Part shown: positions 18,670 through 24,873 of the stretch, in pieces
Layout of the letters: each line of letters opens with the position of its first letter
Position numbering within the stretch: position 1 is the stretch's first letter
Position numbers and translations under genes: made by a program
Notes under the pieces: model-generated
Seen by the model: only the letters and a program-made list of their open reading frames with translations
What the model was told of the DNA's origin: nothing
Database searches by the model: none
IMG/VR virus record: IMGVR_UViG_3300008448_000593
Coordinates: 1-24,873 of that record
DNA length: 24,873 bases
Strand: one strand, 5' to 3'
From: a virus

Positions 18670-21600
18670 ATGGCAGATATTTTAGTTACAGGTCAAGAAG
18701 CATATTTTAATGAAGACGCTAAATTCTTTAAAGATGTTTATGTGTATGGTAATTTATATGCTTTAGGTCAAGGCGGGGTTGGTGGAGTTGGGGGTGGAAA
18801 TTTTAGTGGATCTGTAGTAATACCTGAAAATCTTTTTGTCGGAGGAATTTCTACATTTGTTGGAAAGGCTAATTTTCTATCTGATGTTAATATTGAAAAT
18901 TTACAAGTTGGTATATTAACAGTAACTAAAAAATTTGATGTTGGAGTTGGTGGGACAGTATTAACTGCATCTATTGCTACTGGAAACATTGGAATTGGAA
19001 CTTCTATTCCCAGAGAAAAAGTTGATATTATTGGAACAACATTAATTAGTGATAAATTAGGGATTGGCAATAATTCACCACAACAAGCTCTTGATGTTAC
19101 TGGAACAGCATTAATTAGTAGCAGATTAGGAATTGGTAATAATTCACCACAAGAATCTCTTGATGTTAGTGGATCGGCATTAATTAGCAGTAGATTGGGA
19201 ATTGGCAATAATTCACCACAACAAGCTCTTGATGTTACTGGAATAGCATTAATTAGTAGCAGATTAGGAATTGGTAATAATTCACCCCAATATCCTCTTG
19301 ATGTCACTGGTGATGCAAGAATTTCAAGTCAATTATATGATTCAACAAATAGTTCTGGAGTCATTGGAGCATTTTTAACAAAAGATGCTCAAGGAATTAA
19401 ATGGACTCCATTTGAACCTTCTTTTGTTGAGGGTATTTTTGTTTATAATGAGGATGTTTTAGTTAGTGTTTCATCTTTTAGAGGTTTAAACTTAAAAAAA
19501 GGGAGAGGGTCTGGAATTACTACAGATCCAATTCAAGGATTTGTAAATCCAACTAGTCCATCAATTGCTGATGTTTATGTCTATGATTATTGGGATAATG
19601 TTGAAGGAACTACTACTATTTACAGAAATTCTTATGTTGGAATCGGAGGTTCAACTCCAAAATTTGATTTAGATGTTTTTGGATCTGTAGGTATATCTTC
19701 ACTTTTAATCGTTGGTGGTGCTACTTCTCTTTCTAGCACTTTAGATGTAACTGGTATCACTACATTAAGAAGTCAATTGATTGTTAAAGGTCCTACAAAT
19801 CTTGAGAAGACCTTAGATGTAACTGGTATCACTACATTGAGAAGTCAATTGATTGTTAAAGGTCCTACAAATCTTGAACAAACTTTAGATGTAACTGGTA
19901 TCACTACATTAAGAAGTCAATTGATTGTTAAAGGTCCTACAAATCTTGAGAAGACTTTAGATGTAACTGGAATTACGACTTTAAGAGACCAATTAATCGT
20001 TGGTGGCGCTACAAGTCTTGCTAGTACTTTAGATGTAACTGGAATTACGACTTTAAGAGACCAATTAATCGTTGGTGGCGCTACAAGTCTTGCTAGTACT
20101 TTAGATGTAACTGGAATTACAAATCTAAAGGATCAATTGATCGTTGGTGGTGCTACTTCTCTTTCTAGTACTTTAGATGTAACTGGAATTACGACTTTAA
20201 GAGACCAATTAATCGTTGGTGGTGCTACTTCTCTTGCTAGTACTTTAGATGTAACTGGAATTACGAATCTAAAGGATCAATTAATCGTTGGTGGTGCTAC
20301 AAGTCTTGCTAGTACTTTAGATGTAACTGGTATCACTACATTAAGAAATCAATTAATCGTTAAAGGTCCTACAATTCTTGAACAAACTTTAGATGTAACT
20401 GGAATTACGACTTTAAGAGACCAATTAATCGTTAAAGGTCCTACAATTCTTGAACAAACTTTAGATGTAACTGGAATTACGACTTTAAGAGACCAATTAA
20501 TCGTTGGTGGCGCTACAAGTCTTGCTAGTACTTTAGATGTAACTGGAATTACAAATCTAAAGGATCAATTAATCGTTGGTGGTGCTACAAGTCTTGCTAG
20601 TACTTTAGATGTAACTGGAATTACAACTCTAAGGAATCAATTGATTGTTAAAGGTACTACAAATCTTGAACAAACTTTAGACGTAATTGGTATCACTAAT
20701 CTAAAGGATCAATTGATCGTTGGTGGTGCTACTTCTCTTGCTAGTACTTTAGATGTAACTGGTATTACTACATTAAGAAACCAATTAATCGTTGATGGAG
20801 CGACATCTTTAAATTCAACTCTTCAAGTTGGAGTTGGGGGAACAGTTATTACAACTACTGGAATTGGTTCTGTTGGTATAGGAACCTATAATCCAGAATT
20901 TGATATTGATTTGGCAAATAGTGTCAAATTCAGAAAAGCGATAATTGATAAAAATAATAAGGTTGGATATGATACTAATTTCTATCAAACTCCAAGATCA
21001 GTACTAACACAAGTTGGCATAGATACTGCCGGAGAAATCATTGGAGGTAGATTTTTTGATGCTGCAAATATGATTCGTTTGAATCTTGATTATATTGCAT
21101 CAGAGGCAGTTGGATATATTACAAGTACGGACTATAAAAATCCAGCATTTACATTAAATTCTGGAGATTATACTTCTTGTAAAGATGATATTAAAGATAT
21201 TCTAAAAGCAATTACGATTGACATTACAAAAGGTGGAAATGTTCAGTCCGTAGGTGCTGGTCGTGCATATCATGATGGAAATACTTTATTTTCTATTGGA
21301 ATTACTACTACAATTGCTACAATTGGTGCCGCTGCAACTGTTACAAAATATGTAATTAATAATGTCTCACCACCAAAATCATATCAAAGTGGTGTGGGTA
21401 GTATTCGTCAGGTAAGAGATTTAACTTTACAAGAAGATAATGGAAGTAATACAAATTCAACTGGATGTTCAAATGTAGTATCTGCAATTTATACATGTGC
21501 TGGTATTGTAACCACAATTATTGGAAATGGTCCAAATGCAGTACCGATTAATAATCCTGATGGAAAGGTAATTTGGGCACCAGCAGGAGCAGACTCTAGA

Positions 21601-23178
21601 AATCTAATTTGGGTTTCTAAGTATGGTAATGATGATAATGGTGGAAAGACTGAGGGTGATGCAAAACTCACAATTGGTGCTGCTTGTGAGATTGCTGAAC
21701 CAGGTGATACTGTTATGGTTCGTTCTGGTGTGTATTATGAAAATAATCCAATTGGATTAAGAACAGATGTATCTGTAAGTGGACAAGATTTAAGACTTGT
21801 TACTGTTGTCCCTAAAAATTTGGGTAAAGATGTTTTCCATGTAAGAAGAGGATGTCTGATTGAAAATATGAACTTTGCATGTGAAACTGGAGAATCGAAT
21901 ATTGGAGGAGGAGCACTAGCATTCCCACCAACAACTATTGATATTTTGGCAGGAAAATCTTATGGTGCAGTAACTGGATATACTGCACCTGGACCTGCAA
22001 ATGAAGGACCAAGTGGAAGATGGAGATCTCCATATGTAAGAAACTGTACTAACTTTATGCCGTTTAGTATTGGTATGAAAATTGATGGAGATCATTCAGT
22101 TTCTTCTACAATTGGTGCAGATCTTAAATGTATGGTGTGCGATTCGTTCACACAATACAATGAAGCAGGTATTGGTGTTTCAATTACCAATAATGGATAC
22201 GCACAGTTAGTCTCTATTTTCACAATTAACTGTGATAAGGCAATCTATGTTGATACTGGTGGACAATGTGATCTTACAAACTCCAACTCATCTTTTGGTA
22301 ATTATGGTCTTTATGCGGTTGGTTTAGGTAGAACAGAATTTACTGCAAAAGTAAATACATCTACATCTGCAGAAGAAGATACAATCGTCTTTAAAGAGGT
22401 AACTGACGGAACTCAAGTAAGAAGACCTTATGATGGGCAGGCATTATGGTTTAAGATTAATCTTGCAAATTATAATACTGGTCAGACTGGAATTATTACT
22501 GCACCACTACAACAATTAAATAAAATTAATATAATTAATACTATTCCTGGATATAGTCCAAGTGCTCCACCAGATGTTACCATTTATGATTATAATACCA
22601 ATAGTGAAAATCCATTAGGCCCAGAGGGCATTATTGCAGAATTGTCTCCAACAATTAGTGACGCTGGAGAACTTATTGCCGTTGATGTTATTGGTAGTGG
22701 AAGAAATTATCTCCCTTCTCAAGATATGAGAGTTAGAATTAATGGAGTTCCTACAAATAATTTGGTTGCGGTAATGGAACCAATTTATTATACTGTTTCT
22801 GAGGCGACACCTCCAACTAATTCTGGTATCACAACTGTTACTCTAAATGAATTTGTTCCATATCTTGTTTATGCTGAAGATGCAATTGATATGAGAAGAA
22901 TTAGTCGCATTTTGACAAGTTCTCACTCTTTCGAATATATCGGTACTGGCACAGATATAAATACTTCAACTCCTTTGAAGGGTGCTGTGCCCATCAAAGA
23001 GAACGAAATTGTTGCTCTTGATGGCGCTCAAATACCTTACACAAGTACTGACCAAAAAGGTAATTTTAATATTGGTGAAGGTATTCAAGTAGATCAAACA
23101 ACCGCAACAATTCGTGGAAGAGACTTTAGTAAAGCAATTCAAGCACAAGTAACACCTTTAATTCTTGCATTGAGATAA
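18670..23178 (+). CDS. Large fibre/baseplate-associated protein with LDVTG repeats and beta-helix domain (1502 aa)
   Basis: The N-terminal 110 residues have a Gly-rich segment and I-G-I-G turns. Four 23-residue I-G-N-N-S-P-Q/L-D-V-T-G repeats follow (bases 19057-19332). After a unique spacer come fifteen 24-residue T-L-D-V-T-G-I-T repeats (bases 19738-20817). From about residue 970, W-V-S-K-Y-G-N-D-D-N-G-G, A-E-P-G-D-T-V and G-V-Y-Y-E-N-N-P-I-G begin a right-handed beta-helix (pectin-lyase-like) domain to about 1250. The C-terminus has D-Q-K-G-N-F-N-I-G-E-G, common in cyanophage structural proteins. Such repeats form elongated trimeric fibres, and the beta-helix may bind or cut surface glycans. 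Receptor binding is inferred from architecture and position. No S74 chaperone domain is seen. Confidence 0.8.
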   Translation: MADILVTGQEAYFNEDAKFFKDVYVYGNLYALGQGGVGGVGGGNFSGSVVIPENLFVGGISTFVGKANFLSDVNIENLQVGILTVTKKFDVGVGGTVLTASIATGNIGIGTSIPREKVDIIGTTLISDKLGIGNNSPQQALDVTGTALISSRLGIGNNSPQESLDVSGSALISSRLGIGNNSPQQALDVTGIALISSRLGIGNNSPQYPLDVTGDARISSQLYDSTNSSGVIGAFLTKDAQGIKWTPFEPSFVEGIFVYNEDVLVSVSSFRGLNLKKGRGSGITTDPIQGFVNPTSPSIADVYVYDYWDNVEGTTTIYRNSYVGIGGSTPKFDLDVFGSVGISSLLIVGGATSLSSTLDVTGITTLRSQLIVKGPTNLEKTLDVTGITTLRSQLIVKGPTNLEQTLDVTGITTLRSQLIVKGPTNLEKTLDVTGITTLRDQLIVGGATSLASTLDVTGITTLRDQLIVGGATSLASTLDVTGITNLKDQLIVGGATSLSSTLDVTGITTLRDQLIVGGATSLASTLDVTGITNLKDQLIVGGATSLASTLDVTGITTLRNQLIVKGPTILEQTLDVTGITTLRDQLIVKGPTILEQTLDVTGITTLRDQLIVGGATSLASTLDVTGITNLKDQLIVGGATSLASTLDVTGITTLRNQLIVKGTTNLEQTLDVIGITNLKDQLIVGGATSLASTLDVTGITTLRNQLIVDGATSLNSTLQVGVGGTVITTTGIGSVGIGTYNPEFDIDLANSVKFRKAIIDKNNKVGYDTNFYQTPRSVLTQVGIDTAGEIIGGRFFDAANMIRLNLDYIASEAVGYITSTDYKNPAFTLNSGDYTSCKDDIKDILKAITIDITKGGNVQSVGAGRAYHDGNTLFSIGITTTIATIGAAATVTKYVINNVSPPKSYQSGVGSIRQVRDLTLQEDNGSNTNSTGCSNVVSAIYTCAGIVTTIIGNGPNAVPINNPDGKVIWAPAGADSRNLIWVSKYGNDDNGGKTEGDAKLTIGAACEIAEPGDTVMVRSGVYYENNPIGLRTDVSVSGQDLRLVTVVPKNLGKDVFHVRRGCLIENMNFACETGESNIGGGALAFPPTTIDILAGKSYGAVTGYTAPGPANEGPSGRWRSPYVRNCTNFMPFSIGMKIDGDHSVSSTIGADLKCMVCDSFTQYNEAGIGVSITNNGYAQLVSIFTINCDKAIYVDTGGQCDLTNSNSSFGNYGLYAVGLGRTEFTAKVNTSTSAEEDTIVFKEVTDGTQVRRPYDGQALWFKINLANYNTGQTGIITAPLQQLNKINIINTIPGYSPSAPPDVTIYDYNTNSENPLGPEGIIAELSPTISDAGELIAVDVIGSGRNYLPSQDMRVRINGVPTNNLVAVMEPIYYTVSEATPPTNSGITTVTLNEFVPYLVYAEDAIDMRRISRILTSSHSFEYIGTGTDINTSTPLKGAVPIKENEIVALDGAQIPYTSTDQKGNFNIGEGIQVDQTTATIRGRDFSKAIQAQVTPLILALR
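19057..19332 (+). repeat. Four 69-base coding repeats (23 aa each)
   Basis: Four units of L-G-I-G-N-N-S-P-Q-x-x-L-D-V-x-G-x-A-x-I-S-S-x lie head to tail, each 69 bases. A diverged fifth unit precedes them (I-G-I-G-T-S-I-P-R-E-K-V-D-I-I-G). The reading frame is kept throughout. Confidence 0.9.
19738..20817 (+). repeat. Fifteen 72-base coding repeats (24 aa each)
   Basis: Fifteen exact-length units begin T-L-D-V-T-G-I-T. Two sub-types alternate: those ending G-G-A-T-S-L-A-S and those ending K-G-P-T-N-L-E-Q or a close variant. Several adjacent units are almost identical at the DNA level, pointing to recent duplication or gene conversion. Confidence 0.95.
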
Positions 23179-23181
23179 AAA

Positions 23182-23835
23182 ATGGCAGTCGCACCAGTTA
23201 ATAGATTTTTAACATTTTCAGTTCCTGTTGCTCCTGGAGAACAGGTAATTTATTCAACTCCTGTAGGCGTATCTGCAATTCTTTTGTATGCTCAAGTTTC
23301 AAATGTTGGATTGAATACATATCCTACAATTACATTTACACATAGAAGAAAAACTAATAGAACTGGAAATATAAGAAATACTAAAATTGTTAAAAATGCA
23401 GAAATTCCACCAGAAGATGCGTTAGTAATTATAGATGGTAGATATGTTTTGGAAAGAACAGCACTTATTTCAGATTCTATTGTGATTCAAGGATCTCAAG
23501 CAGGTATTGTTTCAGTTTATGATTGTACATATAATAATATAACAGGAGTAACTACTGTTACTACTTATGAAAATCATAATTTTTCTGTAGGCGATGAAAT
23601 TACGATGGCGGGTTTAGCGTTCACATGCAGTTCAAGTCCCACTATTGGAATTACTACTACAATATTTCCATCCCCACAATCTTCTTTTACAGTAACTAAT
23701 GTAGGAACTTCAACAGTATTTACAACGAATACTGGAGTCATTGCTGGTATTGCTCATACATATGTTAGTGGAGGAAAAGTGGGACCATTACAAATGGAGT
23801 TTACTTGCAGTATTCTTGAAAATAGTAATGTATAA
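23182..23835 (+). CDS. Putative virion structural protein (217 aa)
   Basis: The gene starts three bases after the fibre gene's stop and ends three bases before the collagen-like gene. The product is beta-rich: an N-terminal R-F-L-T-F-S-V-P-V-A-P-G-E-Q-V-I-Y-S-T-P segment, a T-F-T-H-R-R-K-T-N strand with basic residues, then a Thr/Val-rich C-terminal domain with a T-V-T-T-Y-E-N-H-N-F-S-V-G-D-E-I motif. This last motif is a small phage beta-barrel pattern repeated in many cyanophage structural proteins. No enzymatic motif is visible. Position between two fibre proteins suggests an adaptor or fibre-associated role, which is inference. Confidence 0.7.
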   Translation: MAVAPVNRFLTFSVPVAPGEQVIYSTPVGVSAILLYAQVSNVGLNTYPTITFTHRRKTNRTGNIRNTKIVKNAEIPPEDALVIIDGRYVLERTALISDSIVIQGSQAGIVSVYDCTYNNITGVTTVTTYENHNFSVGDEITMAGLAFTCSSSPTIGITTTIFPSPQSSFTVTNVGTSTVFTTNTGVIAGIAHTYVSGGKVGPLQMEFTCSILENSNV

Positions 23836-23838
23836 AAG

Positions 23839-24873
23839 ATGACAAGATATATAAGTGGAAAAAAGAGGGTAACTCCTTTTTTAGGACTGAGTACAAACCG
23901 AAACAGATATCTTGGATTAGAACAAGCAGAACCTAATCTTGGATATCCTGGAGAAAAGATAGTACCTGGATCGTCAGTATATTATTCTTTAGTAACAATT
24001 AATAATGGAACAGTATACGACAGATATTGGATAGAACCTGGAATATATGTTCAAGATGAAAATAATCTTATAGGTGTAGGTAATACTTTTTCTAAATTAA
24101 ATTTTGTTGGAGCTGCTGTTACTGTAACTGGTGAAGGAAGTACGGCAAAAATTACTATTTTTGCTCCAGGAGATGAAAAGCAAGTTATTTTTAACAATTC
24201 TGGGGAATTTGCTGGAGCATCTCAATTATATTATGATAACTCAACAAATAAAGTTGGGATAGGTACTTCAATACCAACTGAAAGTTTACATATTCAAGGT
24301 TCATTTAGAATTACTGGAGAATTTAGAGATTCTCTGAACCAAGTAGGTGCGGCTAAATCAGTTTTATTATCTACAGGATATGGCGTTATTTGGTCAGATT
24401 ATGTTCAAGGTGTGCAGGGTACTCAAGGAACTCAAGGTACTCAAGGTACTCAAGGTACTCAAGGTACTCAAGGTACTCAGGGCAATCAAGGTATTCAAGG
24501 ACTTCAAGGTACTCAGGGCAATCAAGGTAATCAAGGTATTCAAGGACCACAAGGAACTCAAGGACTTCAAGGTACTCAGGGTCTTCAGGGAACTCAAGGT
24601 CTTCAGGGAACTCAAGGTACTCAGGGTACTCAGGGTAATCAAGGTATTCAAGGACCTCAAGGACTTCAAGGTACTCAGGGTAATCAAGGACTTCAAGGTA
24701 CTCAAGGTATTCAAGGTATTCAAGGACCTCAAGGTACTCAGGGACTTCAAGGTAATCAAGGAATTCAAGGAGAACAAGGTATTCAAGGAACACAAGGACC
24801 ACAAGGTCTTCAAGGTACTCAAGGTCTTCAAGGTAGTGGAGGACAAGGACCACAGGGTTCTCAAGGACTAAGT
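23839..24873 (+). CDS. Collagen-like tail fibre protein, 5' part (continues past window)
   Basis: The frame opens at ATG 23839, three bases after the previous stop, and stays open for 345 codons to the window end. Residues 1-110 are a beta-rich domain (Y-W-I-E-P-G-I-Y-V, F-A-P-G-D-E-K-Q-V). Then comes N-K-V-G-I-G-T-S-I-P-T-E-S-L-H-I-Q-G, a turn found in many phage fibres. From about residue 190 (base 24406) to the end it is almost pure Gly-X-Gln triplets, a collagen-type triple helix. The X position is mostly Thr, Leu, Ile, Asn or Pro. It is probably a trimeric fibre whose C-terminal tip, outside the window, binds the host. Confidence 0.85.
   Translation, partial: MTRYISGKKRVTPFLGLSTNRNRYLGLEQAEPNLGYPGEKIVPGSSVYYSLVTINNGTVYDRYWIEPGIYVQDENNLIGVGNTFSKLNFVGAAVTVTGEGSTAKITIFAPGDEKQVIFNNSGEFAGASQLYYDNSTNKVGIGTSIPTESLHIQGSFRITGEFRDSLNQVGAAKSVLLSTGYGVIWSDYVQGVQGTQGTQGTQGTQGTQGTQGTQGNQGIQGLQGTQGNQGNQGIQGPQGTQGLQGTQGLQGTQGLQGTQGTQGTQGNQGIQGPQGLQGTQGNQGLQGTQGIQGIQGPQGTQGLQGNQGIQGEQGIQGTQGPQGLQGTQGLQGSGGQGPQGSQGLS
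24406..24873 (+). repeat. Collagen-like (Gly-X-Gln)n coding repeat
   Basis: About 50 consecutive triplets follow the 9-base pattern CAA/CAG-GGT/GGA-NNN, interrupted once near 24834-24846 by a Gly/Ser segment. All other reading frames in the region are by-products of this periodicity. Confidence 0.93.

Noticed and set aside
18768-19307. 179-codon minus-strand ORF with repeats
   Set aside because: It is antisense to the 69-base fibre repeats; its periodicity is a by-product of them.
19738-20817. CRISPR array
   Set aside because: The units are contiguous 72-base coding repeats in one long frame, without unique spacers between short direct repeats.
24347-24871. Leu/Lys/Val-rich ORFs in other frames and on the minus strand
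   Set aside because: All are shadows of the nine-base Gly-X-Gln repeat. The true frame starts at 23839 and remains open.

Overview
This window is a piece of a T4-like cyanophage genome (a cyanomyovirus, Kyanoviridae type), whose host would be a marine Synechococcus or Prochlorococcus. The evidence is the combination of T4 core genes (gp33, gp59, gp32, gp53, gp48, gp4, gp54, gp26 and gp27/gp5-like hub proteins) with genes typical of cyanophages (thyX, phoH, a DUF1825 protein, a glutamine-riboswitch-controlled DUF4278/PirA-like peptide, LDVTG-repeat and collagen-like fibres). No rRNA, tRNA, IS element or CRISPR array is visible. No gene-free stretch exceeds 300 bases; the longest, 810-991, is a dense regulatory region.

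Layout. (1) 3-809: 3' part of a Gly/Ala-rich protein. (2) 813-1251: a self-contained nitrogen-responsive unit made of a perfect NtcA-type palindrome, a sigma70-type promoter, two tandem glutamine-riboswitch-like modules, a 44-codon PirA-like gene, a 31-codon gene and an intrinsic terminator. (3) 1256-6716: a plus-strand early/middle block with two small unknown genes, thyX, an FmdB-like gene, phoH, a PD-(D/E)XK nuclease, the late-transcription co-activator gp33, helicase loader gp59, DUF1825, gp32 behind a perfect consensus sigma70 promoter, and a Mom-like DNA-modification gene. Many of these genes overlap by 1-14 bases. (4) 6678-9175, minus strand: gp53, gp48, an unknown conserved gene and gp4. 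(5) 9210-24873, plus strand: gp54, gp26 with a probable -1 frameshift extension, two tape-measure-like proteins (the second with two predicted wall-hydrolase domains), gp27-like hub, gp5-like OB-fold hub without lysozyme, a separate beta-helical spike-like protein, a 1502-residue repetitive fibre/beta-helix protein, a small structural protein, and a collagen-like fibre running off the end. T4-type late promoter motifs (CTAAATA or TATAAATA) lie at several junctions.

The two most notable signals are regulatory. The first is the stacked nitrogen control (NtcA box plus tandem glutamine aptamers) of a PII-interacting-type peptide, which suggests the phage tunes host arginine/nitrogen flux. The second is a textbook -1 programmed frameshift cassette at the end of gp26 (T TTT TTC, a 6-nt spacer, then a 10-bp stem-loop). 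It would fuse gp26 to the 56-codon frame just upstream of the tape-measure-like gene, mirroring the lambda G/GT tail-chaperone arrangement.
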